This document shows, piece after piece, positions 17,452 to 26,172 of a stretch of DNA of 64,000 nt. The translations under genes were made by a program, and so were the position numbers. The stretch is taken from positions 1,324,501-1,388,500 of the forward strand of contig NZ_CP017477.1 in the NCBI RefSeq assembly GCF_001761365.1. Direction: 5' to 3'. How positions within the stretch are numbered: position 1 is the stretch's first letter; each line of letters opens with the position of its first letter. The notes beneath the pieces were generated by a model that was not told where the DNA came from, did not search any database, and worked only from the letters and a program-made list of their open reading frames with translations. The stretch comes from Polaribacter vadi. Lineage in GTDB: Bacteria > Bacteroidota > Bacteroidia > Flavobacteriales > Flavobacteriaceae.

Positions 17452-18333
17452 CTAATTTTTCATAAAATCAGTAATCTCTTTGGTAGAAATAAAAGGATTT
17501 GCACCTTCTTTTTGAGCCACTAAAGCACCAACTGCACAAGCTGTATCAATTGCTTTTTGTGGATTTTCTTTTTGCAACAAATTGCTAATTAACGTTGCTA
17601 TAAATGAATCTCCAGAACCAACTGTATCTGCTACTTTTATTTGATAACCACTATTATAAAACATCTTATTATCATATAATAAAACTGCACCATGTTCGCC
17701 TTTGGTTACACAAATTTGGTTTGTATTTGTTTCTTTTGATAAAAAATGAATATTCTGCTCTAAATTTTTATAGGGAGAATTTAAAAAAGCAGCAATCTCA
17801 TAGATTTCTTCATCATTAAATTTAACGAAATTTGCTTTTTGCATCAACTCAAATAAAATATTTTTCTCATAAAAAGGTTTGCGTAAATTCACATCAAAAA
17901 CTTTATAATTTGGGTGTGTTAAAAATTTATACAAGGTGTTTTTTGAAACTTCATCTCGAGTAATTAAACTTCCAAAAACAAAAGCATCAGCATTTTTTAC
18001 AACTGCTGATGCTTTTTCTGTAAACTGAATTTTATCCCAAGCTTTTGGATGCGCAATTTTGTAACTCGCAGCTCCTTTATCATTTAAAGTTACTGCAACT
18101 TCTCCAGTTTCAAAATCATCTAAAACTTGAATTTGTGATGAATTTATGTTGTGTTCTTTTAAATATTCTAAAATAAGTTTTCCTAAACGATCATTACCAA
18201 TAGCACTAATCATAGTAACATCATTTTTAAAAGATTGCAAACGTGTTGCAACATTTAAAGGTGCACCTCCAATCTTTTTATGATTTGAAAAAACATCCCA
18301 AAGAACTTCTCCAAAACAAACAATTTTAGACAT
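17452..18333 (-). CDS. PfkB-family carbohydrate kinase, probable fructokinase
   Basis: A 293-aa ribokinase-fold sugar kinase. The N-terminal GEVLWDVFSNHKKIGGAPLNVA is the PfkB signature 1 region. Near the C-terminus DTVGSGDSFIATLI holds the anion hole and catalytic Asp of signature 2. The GEVLWD opening is typical of fructokinases. It is the last gene of a three-gene unit with the glycosyltransferase (15-nt gap) and the phosphatase-hydrolase fusion. Context suggests it phosphorylates fructose freed by hydrolysis of a fructose-containing disaccharide. Confidence 0.88.
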   Translation of the reverse strand: MSKIVCFGEVLWDVFSNHKKIGGAPLNVATRLQSFKNDVTMISAIGNDRLGKLILEYLKEHNINSSQIQVLDDFETGEVAVTLNDKGAASYKIAHPKAWDKIQFTEKASAVVKNADAFVFGSLITRDEVSKNTLYKFLTHPNYKVFDVNLRKPFYEKNILFELMQKANFVKFNDEEIYEIAAFLNSPYKNLEQNIHFLSKETNTNQICVTKGEHGAVLLYDNKMFYNSGYQIKVADTVGSGDSFIATLISNLLQKENPQKAIDTACAVGALVAQKEGANPFISTKEITDFMKN

Positions 18334-18348
18334 ATTATAGATCGATTT

Positions 18349-19623
18349 TTAGTAGATATTAGTTTCTGATGTTCTCTGATTTATAGAACTCGCAAAAATG
18401 GCTAACATACGTTTTGCAATTCCTGTCCAACCAAAATTTCTACGCGCAAAACGTGCACCTTCAACAGACATTTCGTTTCTTAAATTTGGGTATAAAAGTG
18501 GCATAGCCATCATTGCTCCAAATTCTTTTGGTCTGTGAGGATCTGCAAATAAAGCTTGATTTCCAAAATCTATCAAATCGCACAAACCACCATGAACAGT
18601 TATTACACTTGGCGTTCCACAAGCCATTGCCTCAATAGCTACCATTCCAAAAGGTTCGTATCTAGATGGCATTGCAAAAATACTTGCAGATCTATATACG
18701 TTTGCTAAATCTTCATCTGCAATGTAACTTTTCCATTTTATTTTATCCATTACACCAATTTCTGACGCTACTTGTTTCAGCTTTTCAATTCCTTCTTTAT
18801 CTTGTTTAGAATCGCCACCAATTGCAGCTACTAAACCTGCTTCAGGGCATAATTCGAATAAAGTTGGTAAAGAATTTATTAAAAGATCATATCCTTTATT
18901 ATGCGCCATTCTTCCTAACGCCAATACATCAGTAGGACTTATGTCGTATTTCTGGCGAATTTTATCATTCTCTTTAGATGGTACTGGAAAAAATTTATTT
19001 TCATCTATTCCTGGAGGAATCATGCTACAATTTTTTGTTAAAACATCATATTGTTGCACCAATAAATCTACCTGTGGCAAAGTTGTAGCAATTACATAAT
19101 TACACATTTGGTATACAAAATATTCTTTTCTAATACGTTCTTTAAATCTGTAGGTTTTTTCCATTTCCTTTTCATCCATATCACTTCCCATAGAATGTTG
19201 TTTCCACCAACCTAAAGAATGTGGTGTATGAACATGACAAATACCTAATTCTTCTGATATTTTTTGACCTGCCCAACCTGCGTCCCAATAATGAGAATAC
19301 ACAACATCATACTTCTTATTCTCTTTTTTTATGGCTGCTAACGTGTTTGTAACAAACTTTTTTAAATGATCGTGCATATCCTCTTTTCTGATAAATTTTT
19401 TACCACCAAATGGAATTCTCCAAACACTATAATTTTCATTTACATCATCATATTCTGGTTGATCTTCAAATTGACGAGTCACTAAATCTACTCTTTTTCC
19501 AAGTCTGCTGAATCGTTCTGCTAATTCTAAAACATAAACAACTTGTCCTCCAGTATCTGGTTTTCCTAATTCTGGATTTGCTCCAACATAACCATGTAAA
19601 GAGATCATTAAAATTGATTTCAT
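18349..19623 (-). CDS. GT4 glycosyltransferase of the sucrose-phosphate synthase type
   Basis: A 424-aa GT-B glycosyltransferase. The N-terminal HGYVGANPELGKPDTGGQVV (residues 10-29) is the hallmark of sucrose-phosphate synthase, sucrose synthase and mannosylfructose-phosphate synthase. HVHTPHSLGWWK and MIPPGIDENKF follow. The nucleotide-sugar site EPFGMVAIEAMACGTPSVIT contains the E-x7-E motif. Bacterial sucrose-phosphate synthases of this length lack the plant-type C-terminal phosphatase domain, which here is encoded by the adjacent gene. The donor (UDP-/ADP-glucose or GDP-mannose) cannot be told by eye. Product: sucrose 6-phosphate or mannosylfructose phosphate. Confidence 0.85.
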   Translation of the reverse strand: MKSILMISLHGYVGANPELGKPDTGGQVVYVLELAERFSRLGKRVDLVTRQFEDQPEYDDVNENYSVWRIPFGGKKFIRKEDMHDHLKKFVTNTLAAIKKENKKYDVVYSHYWDAGWAGQKISEELGICHVHTPHSLGWWKQHSMGSDMDEKEMEKTYRFKERIRKEYFVYQMCNYVIATTLPQVDLLVQQYDVLTKNCSMIPPGIDENKFFPVPSKENDKIRQKYDISPTDVLALGRMAHNKGYDLLINSLPTLFELCPEAGLVAAIGGDSKQDKEGIEKLKQVASEIGVMDKIKWKSYIADEDLANVYRSASIFAMPSRYEPFGMVAIEAMACGTPSVITVHGGLCDLIDFGNQALFADPHRPKEFGAMMAMPLLYPNLRNEMSVEGARFARRNFGWTGIAKRMLAIFASSINQRTSETNIY

Positions 19624-19628
19624 AGTTT

Positions 19629-21728
19629 TTATTTTTTAGTATTCATATTTGTTAATTTTAAATCGTGACAGGCTGCTATGTATTGAGCTGCAGACCAAGC
19701 TTGATAAGCCTTACCCATTGGTTTTCCTGTAACTCCATGTGCCCATTCTGTAAATTCCCATTCGTTATTTATTCCTTCTTTATTGATGAGTGCAAGTTTG
19801 TGCAATTCTGCAATAGCAATATCTCTAAAACCTAATTTATTTACATATTTTACCCAAAAACCACCAACAAAAGGCCAAATACCTCCATTATGATAATGGT
19901 TGGGTAAATTCAATAAATTAACGGTATAATAAGGTCTCCAATCTGGATCTCCAGGACTTACAACAGGATATACATTTGCAATAGGAAAAGGATCATTTAC
20001 ACCAACACCTAACATAAATTTAAAAGTTTGATGCGCTTTTTCAGAATCTATTGTTCCATGTAAAAAAGCTAACACATTTCCTAAAGTATCACATCTCCAA
20101 GAAAAATCGAAAGGTGTGGTTTGTGCAATTAAGTATGATGTATCTCCCAAGGTAAATTGCTTTTCAGCAAAAGATACAGATGAAAAAAGTTGTTGTTGTG
20201 TTGATGGCCAAAAATTCTGAACAATTTCTTTTTTTATCACTTGAGACCAACGTATATATTCACCAGCTTCTTCATGATTCCCTAACATTTCTAACAATCT
20301 ACCAAAACAAACGTTAGATCTGTACCAGAGAATTTCATCATAAAGAATATTATAACTTCTTCCAAAAAGATCTGTCCAATCTCCAGCTTCAGGAATTTCT
20401 AAAAGTGCGTCATTATTACTATCATGAGCTCCCAACCAACGCATTGTTTCTTTGATATCGCCAATATATTTTCTTGCAAATTCTATGTCTTTAGTAACAT
20501 TTACGTATTCGTAAAATGCAATAACCACCCAAATTCCACTATCAATTGAACAGATACCTCCAACTCCAGAATAATCTGGTTCATTATCTTTTAAACGAAC
20601 ATTTGATGGGATTTGGCCATTTCTAGAAATATGACCTAACAACGTTTCTAATGTTTGACGTTGACATTTATGAATTTCTTCATCATCTATTAAAGAAAGA
20701 GAACCAATTACTGTAATTGCGCCATCTCTAGCCCAAACTGAATGGTAGTTTTCATCTGTTCCATTAGGAATATTATCTGGTATAGAACAAGCAGAAAAAC
20801 CTAAAGGTGTAATATTTTTACGCAAAGCTTCAATTGCTTTTTTATAGCCTTCTTGAATTAATTCTATTTTTTCACTGTCATCTTCATCAGCAATGTTATC
20901 TAATTCTTTTTTGATGAAAAAATCTTCTGTATGATCGATATTAGAAATTTCTGAGGCTTCTTTTGGTAAGATTCCATAAAATATTAAGCCTTCTATAATA
21001 CCATCTCCTTTTGCTTTTTCTGTATGATAAACTTTTTTATGTTTTGTATATTTATACAATTCTTCGTGTGCATTTGCAACTACAATTCCTGAGACATCTT
21101 TTAAATCGAACATTGCAGAATCGTTTCCACTATCTCCAGCTACTAAAACCTGATTTGTTTCTAAAGTTAATCTTTTTAACAGCCATTGTAAAGCATTTCC
21201 TTTATTCGCCCATTTTGGTAAAACGTCTAAAAATTTATCACCAGAATAAATTACGTTCACATCCATATTTGCATTGGAAAAATCTTGTGCAACGCTTTCT
21301 ACTAATTCATCTGTGGCATCATGAAAAAAGTAACTTCTTTTATAAGAGTGTTGAAATTTACTGGGCTGCTGACTTATTGGGTGATTTATTTTATTAATGA
21401 TATTTTCTACTGCTTTTAAATTCCAGCCATCATCTAAAACATCATTAAATTCTTTTACGACCTTTCCTTCCTCATAATTATAAATATGTGTACCAACTCC
21501 AGAAATTATATAATCTGGTTTTGGTAATACCCCTTTATTGATCAAATTCAAAACATCATCAATTAATCTGCCTGTGTTGTAGGTAATAATAATGTCTAAA
21601 TCTTTAGCGTATTTAACCCAAGTTTTTGTAAAATTACTTTTGTAAGTGTGGAAATCAATTAATGTATTATCTATATCAAAAGACAATAATTTAATTCGAT
21701 TCTCCTTTTTCAAATTCTTATTTTTCAT
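19629..21728 (-). CDS. Fusion of SPP-like HAD phosphatase and GH100/invertase-like glycoside hydrolase
   Basis: A 699-aa two-domain protein. Residues ~12-255 are a HAD-IIB phosphatase like sucrose-6-phosphate phosphatase: DxD nucleophile Asp18/Asp20 in SFDIDNTL, TYNTGR (49-54), Lys176 in ANKGNAL and GDSGND at 198-203. Residues ~290-690 form an (alpha/alpha)6 hydrolase: YHSVWARDGAI (328-338), EAGDWTDLFG (447-456), YHNGGIWPFVGGFW (612-625) and GKPMGKAYQAWSAAQYIAA (668-686). These resemble alkaline/neutral invertases (GH100) more than amylo-glucosidases, though a GH63- or GDE-like role is possible. First gene of the operon, 5 nt before the glycosyltransferase. One protein would thus both finish and undo disaccharide synthesis. 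Confidence 0.8.
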   Translation of the reverse strand: MKNKNLKKENRIKLLSFDIDNTLIDFHTYKSNFTKTWVKYAKDLDIIITYNTGRLIDDVLNLINKGVLPKPDYIISGVGTHIYNYEEGKVVKEFNDVLDDGWNLKAVENIINKINHPISQQPSKFQHSYKRSYFFHDATDELVESVAQDFSNANMDVNVIYSGDKFLDVLPKWANKGNALQWLLKRLTLETNQVLVAGDSGNDSAMFDLKDVSGIVVANAHEELYKYTKHKKVYHTEKAKGDGIIEGLIFYGILPKEASEISNIDHTEDFFIKKELDNIADEDDSEKIELIQEGYKKAIEALRKNITPLGFSACSIPDNIPNGTDENYHSVWARDGAITVIGSLSLIDDEEIHKCQRQTLETLLGHISRNGQIPSNVRLKDNEPDYSGVGGICSIDSGIWVVIAFYEYVNVTKDIEFARKYIGDIKETMRWLGAHDSNNDALLEIPEAGDWTDLFGRSYNILYDEILWYRSNVCFGRLLEMLGNHEEAGEYIRWSQVIKKEIVQNFWPSTQQQLFSSVSFAEKQFTLGDTSYLIAQTTPFDFSWRCDTLGNVLAFLHGTIDSEKAHQTFKFMLGVGVNDPFPIANVYPVVSPGDPDWRPYYTVNLLNLPNHYHNGGIWPFVGGFWVKYVNKLGFRDIAIAELHKLALINKEGINNEWEFTEWAHGVTGKPMGKAYQAWSAAQYIAACHDLKLTNMNTKK

Positions 21729-22014
21729 CTATAATTATTTATTAATTAACACTAATCGCCCTAAAATAGGGAAATAATTAGTTGTAGATGAACGCATTTA
21801 CTATTAATATGTGCTTTAAAATTTACTTTTATGATACTCGTAATTTTTGTATGTTATAAATAATATAATGAGATTTTAAGTACCTATAATTGACATATAT
21901 TAAATTGATGAAAATTTTGAAATGACTTATTTTATGTTAAACATCTATTAAAAAGTTATTTTAATTTCATTAATAAAAGTATTACTATTATATTTATGAA
22001 TAAAACTATTAATC
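21729..22014. other. Divergent intergenic region, no gene seen
   Basis: 286 bp of very AT-rich DNA between the sugar operon (minus) and the 22015 gene (plus). It must hold both promoters. I see a small inverted repeat CCCTAAAATAGGG near 21759-21771, but no clear TAnnTTTG box for either gene. Confidence 0.5.
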
Positions 22015-22629
22015 ATGAAAAAACTACTAATATTATGTTTTGTTCTTGCTATTAATTTAACATTTGCTCAAGAAAATTCAGCCACCTTTTTAACTGTACT
22101 TCATAAAGAAAGTAAAAACGCTCTATTAATTACAAATAATAATGACAAGATGATTGGTTTTCAGGAAATAGTTCCTGTAGATTTCGAAACCAAAAAAATA
22201 ATTGATGAAGCAAAGTTTTCACTTAATGACTTTAATGATAAAAGTTTAAACGCGCTTTTATTAGAATTAGATAAAAAAAATAAAATTGAATTTTTTATTG
22301 TTGAAAAAATCTCAACTGACATCAATAAAACTTCAACTAAAAAAAGCTTTATAATTACAACTAATAAAGATTTTATAGATCAACTAATAACAGCTAAAAT
22401 TGTTCAGGAAGGTTTACTAAATGAAAGTGTTAATTATGGAGATAGAGATATTGAAATTTTTAAAAACTATTCAGAATCGAAGGACATTTTAAATGTAACC
22501 TACAAAATTACATCAAGTACACAATTACAAATTGGTAATAATATAATTCCTTTTATAAAGAAGCCTTTTAAAACTGAAATTGACAAAACATTAGTAAACA
22601 GTTTGAATTTATTGGCAATAAACTTTTAG
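22015..22629 (+). CDS. Secreted protein of unknown function
   Basis: A 204-aa protein with a clean signal peptide (MKKLLILCFVLAINLTFAQ). The mature part is lysine- and asparagine-rich with alternating helix and strand and no cysteine. I recognise no family. It stands alone, ended by a strong terminator at 22659-22707. Low GC and lack of recognisable relatives suggest a narrow taxonomic spread. Confidence 0.7.
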   Translation: MKKLLILCFVLAINLTFAQENSATFLTVLHKESKNALLITNNNDKMIGFQEIVPVDFETKKIIDEAKFSLNDFNDKSLNALLLELDKKNKIEFFIVEKISTDINKTSTKKSFIITTNKDFIDQLITAKIVQEGLLNESVNYGDRDIEIFKNYSESKDILNVTYKITSSTQLQIGNNIIPFIKKPFKTEIDKTLVNSLNLLAINF

Positions 22630-22658
22630 TATTTTATTTTGAATTATAGTACTAATCG

Positions 22659-22707
22659 AAATTGGTTAATTTGTATTAAAACGCTATAAATTAACCAATT
22701 TTATTTT
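22659..22707 (+). terminator. Terminator of the 22015 gene
   Basis: A perfect 14-bp inverted repeat (AAATTGGTTAATTT, 22659-22672, and its complement at 22688-22701) around a 15-nt loop, followed by TTTTATTTTG. Confidence 0.85.
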
Positions 22708-22745
22708 GCCAATAAGTTAAAAGAATAAGAAATATGTATTCATTA

Positions 22746-22778
22746 AAAAGCCATCTAGAATTTATCTAAATGGCTTTT
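22746..22778. terminator. Bidirectional terminator
   Basis: Outer stem AAAAGCCAT/ATGGCTTTT (9 bp) with an inner TAGA/TCTA. A-run and T-run flanks let it work in both directions. It can end transcripts from the partial hmuY copy on the minus strand. Confidence 0.75.
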
Positions 22779-22927
22779 ATCAACAAAAATTCAAAAAATA
22801 AACAAATACTTACGTACTCATAATATGTATCTCCTTTATTATAGTTAATCTAAAATTAAAGCTAAAAAAATTCTTCAATACTTCCTGAAGACAGCATAAA
22901 ATTTTGAAATAATAAGTAAAAGTTCTA

Positions 22928-23187
22928 TTAGTCTAATAAACTGTATACGAATTCTGGATGACCACGCTCACCATCTGCATTTGTAAATGCTAAAAATTTA
23001 AGCTTGTATAAGTTTCCATCTGTATCATTTACAACATAAAACACATTTTCTTTTAAAGATGGTAAAGTACCTGGTCCACCACCATTTCTCCAACTACTAC
23101 CAATACTTCTTTGATCGTTTGTAAAATTAGCAGAAACAACATCTTCTTTCGTAAAAGTATCATAAATACTATTTTCTACATCAGTAC
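22928..23187 (-). pseudogene. 3' fragment duplicate of hmuY
   Basis: The last ~84 codons are a near copy of the C-terminus of the HmuY lipoprotein encoded at 25079-26161: shared blocks include YDTFTKEDVVSANFTNDQR, SSWRNGGG and NVFYVVNDTDGNLYKLKFLA. By hand alignment the DNA is about 92% identical over ~250 bp, and the reading frame is intact with a fresh stop. Upstream the frame runs on to a TTG at 23338, but those ~50 residues have no HmuY similarity and no signal peptide, so the copy is an amputated remnant or a silent cassette. Similarity ends abruptly near 23187. Confidence 0.85.
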
Positions 23188-23339
23188 CTGTTGTGCCTTG
23201 GAATATTAAAAATATAATTAGTATTCCTATCATTTTTTGGAGCTTAAAAACAACAAATGCATTCGAGTTTTTTTTAAAGTTCTTCAACAAACAAAAAGTA
23301 ATTGTATTAACTTTTACAATCTTCCTTCCTCTAGCCAAT

Positions 23340-23640
23340 AATTTAGCTAGTTTTTATGACAACCTACTTTCTTTTCACTTTTTTACGACAGATTTAAAAT
23401 ATTATAATATTTTTATAAGTGAAGAATTAAAAGAAGATTTGCATGAATATATTGAAATTTTTTACCGTTTTAAGAATGGAAAAACCTAATCTAAATAACA
23501 ATGAATGGGCACAATATGACAACAAAGTGTTGTTTTACCCTGAAGAAATAATCATTAGAAAACTAGATAATTACTTGCGTTCTTATGCAGATAACCCTGA
23601 TGAAAAAGTATTGACAAAATTAGTCGTTTATAATCAATAA
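23340..23640 (+). pseudogene. Unrecognised broken coding remnant
   Basis: Two plus-strand frames abut: one ends at 23489 (…FISEELKEDLHEYIEIFYRF), and the +1 frame continues from about 23475 to a stop at 23640 (NNNEWAQYDNKVLFYPEEII…DNPDEKVLTKLVVYNQ). Both segments have protein-like composition, and a single frameshift near 23480 would join them. There is no good start and no family I recognise. A terminator follows directly at 23641. It lies inside the segment bracketed by the hmuY direct repeats, so it is plausibly the 3' remnant of a gene that arrived with, or was cut by, that event. Confidence 0.4.
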
Positions 23641-23674
23641 AAAATCTCTTTAAACTTTTGTCTAAAGAGATTTT
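23641..23674. terminator. Bidirectional terminator
   Basis: A perfect 12-bp stem AAAATCTCTTTA/TAAAGAGATTTT with a 10-nt loop. It lies between the plus-strand remnant and the 3' end of the minus-strand TSP3 gene. Confidence 0.85.
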
Positions 23675-23696
23675 ATGTTAAGTTAAATAAATTTTA

Positions 23697-25052
23697 TCAA
23701 TTATTAATAAGTATTTTCTTTATATCAAGATCAGTCTTTAAAATATAAATTCCGTTTTTTAAGTTTTTCAAAATATCATTCTCTTGATTTTTATTTTTTA
23801 CAATAGTTTCTTTCACTATAATTTTTCCTAAAATACTATATACTGAAATTTTATAAGGTTGAATAAGATTATTTTGTTGTTTATCATATGTTACCTTTGA
23901 ATAAATATTATCCTTCTCAATTGGTGACAGTTTTGAAGAAGAATATGATAATGAAGCAATAAATAAATTGTTATTTTCATTAGACTCATCAATATTATCA
24001 TTCTCATCAACAAAAGCATGTAGGTAATTATAACTACTCAAACTATTACCTAAATAGTTGTCAAAAATAAAAATAGATACAGATATTTCTGTTGTTTCAC
24101 CTGGATCAAGATTTACGTTACTATTAATTGATGATAATCCAGAAACAATACTTGCAGATAATAAATTTGTTCCATTAGACATGATTAGTTCTATATTCTT
24201 TGGAGCTCCAGCACTATCTCCGATATTTTTTACTTCTACAAAAAATTTATGATTCTTATTTTTCTTTAAAGTTAAGAGATTTGGCGTTGAAGTTTTATTG
24301 TTGTCTATTTCTATAGATAAATTTGTAATTATTAAATCTGGTTTTCCGTTAGAAGTATCACATAGATCTCCAATACCATCATTATCAGAATCTAATTGGG
24401 TTGGATTGTAAATGTTTGGACAATTATCACTTGAGTTATTAAATCCATCTCCATCAATATCACTATCACAAGCATCTCCTAGCCCATCTCCATCGACATC
24501 AGATTGATTTGGATTAGAAATGTTTGGACAATTATCATTTATATCCAGAATATTGTCATTATCGTCGTCGTCACAAGCATCACCTATTCCATCATTATCA
24601 GAATCTATTTGATTTGGATTGGCAGTATATGGACAATTATCAACTAAGAAATCAACATCATCTCCATCTGGGTCATAACTAGGACCAGCCCAATTTGAAT
24701 ATGAAACTTCGTTATCAGAAGTTACTTTTCTCCGAAAATAAATACCAATGCTATGAGCGGTTTGAACTTGACCCGCATTTAAAATAACATTTTTACTTGT
24801 ACCTATATATTGATTTACTCCTGTCCCACTCGGAACTACCCAAATTTCCCAACTATAAGTAAAAATTCCATTACCACCAGAAGGTGTACTACCAACCAAT
24901 GTATATATTCCATCAAATGATATAGTATTATTGCTTATTGGTATTATTATTTTTTTTATTTTATTATGAGACTCATCAATAGTTGTATTTTTATTGGCAA
25001 AACCTACACCCGTAAAAATAAAAATCAATAATAAAGTTAGTTTTTTTTTCAT
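23697..25052 (-). CDS. T9SS-secreted protein with thrombospondin type 3 repeats and CARDB-like domain
   Basis: A 451-aa exported protein. Residues 1-19 are a signal peptide; ~35-120 an N-terminal beta domain; ~127-232 three calcium-binding thrombospondin type 3 repeats ([36 protein letters not shown], each with a DNCPN spacer). Residues ~237-370 form a CARDB-like adhesion module ([39 protein letters not shown]), and ~380-451 a type A T9SS sorting tail. It lies 27 bp after hmuY on the same strand and is probably read through from the heme receptor operon. It is bracketed by the hmuY 3' direct repeat, so it may be a recent arrival. Its role in heme use is unproven. Confidence 0.85.
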   Translation of the reverse strand: MKKKLTLLLIFIFTGVGFANKNTTIDESHNKIKKIIIPISNNTISFDGIYTLVGSTPSGGNGIFTYSWEIWVVPSGTGVNQYIGTSKNVILNAGQVQTAHSIGIYFRRKVTSDNEVSYSNWAGPSYDPDGDDVDFLVDNCPYTANPNQIDSDNDGIGDACDDDDNDNILDINDNCPNISNPNQSDVDGDGLGDACDSDIDGDGFNNSSDNCPNIYNPTQLDSDNDGIGDLCDTSNGKPDLIITNLSIEIDNNKTSTPNLLTLKKNKNHKFFVEVKNIGDSAGAPKNIELIMSNGTNLLSASIVSGLSSINSNVNLDPGETTEISVSIFIFDNYLGNSLSSYNYLHAFVDENDNIDESNENNNLFIASLSYSSSKLSPIEKDNIYSKVTYDKQQNNLIQPYKISVYSILGKIIVKETIVKNKNQENDILKNLKNGIYILKTDLDIKKILINN

Positions 25053-25078
25053 TTTTTTTATATTTAAATTTTAATATA

Positions 25079-26161
25079 TTATTTTAATAAACTGTATACA
25101 AATTCTGGATAACCACGCTCACCATCAGCATTTGTAAGTGCTAAAAATTTAAGCTTATATAAGTTACCATCAGTATCATTTACAACATAAAATACATTTT
25201 CTTTTAAAGATGGTAAAGAACTAGGTCCACCACCATTTCTCCAACTACTTCCAATACCTCTTTGATCGTTTGTAAAATTAGCAGAAACAACATCTTCTTT
25301 CGTAAAAGTATCATAAGTACTATTCTCTTCATCAGTATCAATCATATAAACTTGTGCTGAAGCCTTGGTATTATTTGTTACATAATCTGGATATACATAA
25401 GGCCCTGCAGTTGGAATTAAGTTAGTAAAAATTGTAAAATTTAAATCCCATTCGTTTTTTAAAGGTTCTACATTAACTTCATTTTCGGTGTTAAAACTAA
25501 AAAAAGTAAAATGATATGCATCATTTTTAGAAATAGCAATTTCTATATGTGTAGTAGCATCTAAATCTGCATATTGTAAAATGTAGTTGTCTCCATCTTT
25601 TAGAATTCTTATTTTTTTCCATCCTCTAGCCTCTCCATTTGCAGAATAACTACCTGTCGCAGGCGTTGTAGCACCTACTTCATAACCAAGATTTAATAAA
25701 TATACGCTATTTTCTGAATCAATATCAGAAATTTCAGTAATTGCAGTTTCAAGAATATCTCCATTTGGAGCATCCACAAAAGGAGCACTTTCATCTGTAT
25801 ACGTATTTGTTCTTACTAATGGCTGTAAATCTATTACTTCTTGATCTGAAGATTTAACAGCATCTATATTAGTTGTAGAAAGCTTTGCAGATGCCATAGA
25901 AATTGAGCCATTAATAACAACTCTAAAGTTCGATCCTGAATAGAAACCTAAATCCCAAGAATCTCTTTTCACTGCTGTTGATGTATTTGTGCTTAAATCT
26001 ACATACACTTGGTTGGGTTCATTTGGTCCACCTACTTCTGGTGATACTGATGCTCCATCAATAATAATTACAATAGGATCTGTTGGTGTACTATCGCTGT
26101 CACAACTTGTGAAAGAAAATACTGCTAAACATAAAATAAAAGTTAAAAATTTGTTTGTCAT
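25079..26161 (-). CDS. hmuY: HmuY-family heme-binding lipoprotein
   Basis: A 360-aa outer-membrane lipoprotein with the lipobox FSFTSC (Cys20). HmuY proteins capture heme, often from host or environmental hemoproteins, and pass it to a TonB-dependent receptor. Family features here are VYVDLSTNTSTAVKRDSWDLGFYSGSNF near the start, KNEWDLNFT in the middle and the C-terminal GSSWRNGGG...LYKLKFLALTNADGERG...FVYSLLK. It lies 11 bp after the receptor gene. Its last 84 codons are duplicated at 22928-23187. Confidence 0.9.
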   Translation of the reverse strand: MTNKFLTFILCLAVFSFTSCDSDSTPTDPIVIIIDGASVSPEVGGPNEPNQVYVDLSTNTSTAVKRDSWDLGFYSGSNFRVVINGSISMASAKLSTTNIDAVKSSDQEVIDLQPLVRTNTYTDESAPFVDAPNGDILETAITEISDIDSENSVYLLNLGYEVGATTPATGSYSANGEARGWKKIRILKDGDNYILQYADLDATTHIEIAISKNDAYHFTFFSFNTENEVNVEPLKNEWDLNFTIFTNLIPTAGPYVYPDYVTNNTKASAQVYMIDTDEENSTYDTFTKEDVVSANFTNDQRGIGSSWRNGGGPSSLPSLKENVFYVVNDTDGNLYKLKFLALTNADGERGYPEFVYSLLK

Positions 26162-26172
26162 AATTAAGTAAT

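Noticed and set aside
23188..23338. Extension of the partial HmuY frame to a TTG at 23338 as a real small gene
   Set aside because: The extra residues lack a signal peptide or lipobox and have no HmuY similarity, so export would fail; I treat the copy as a 3' remnant.
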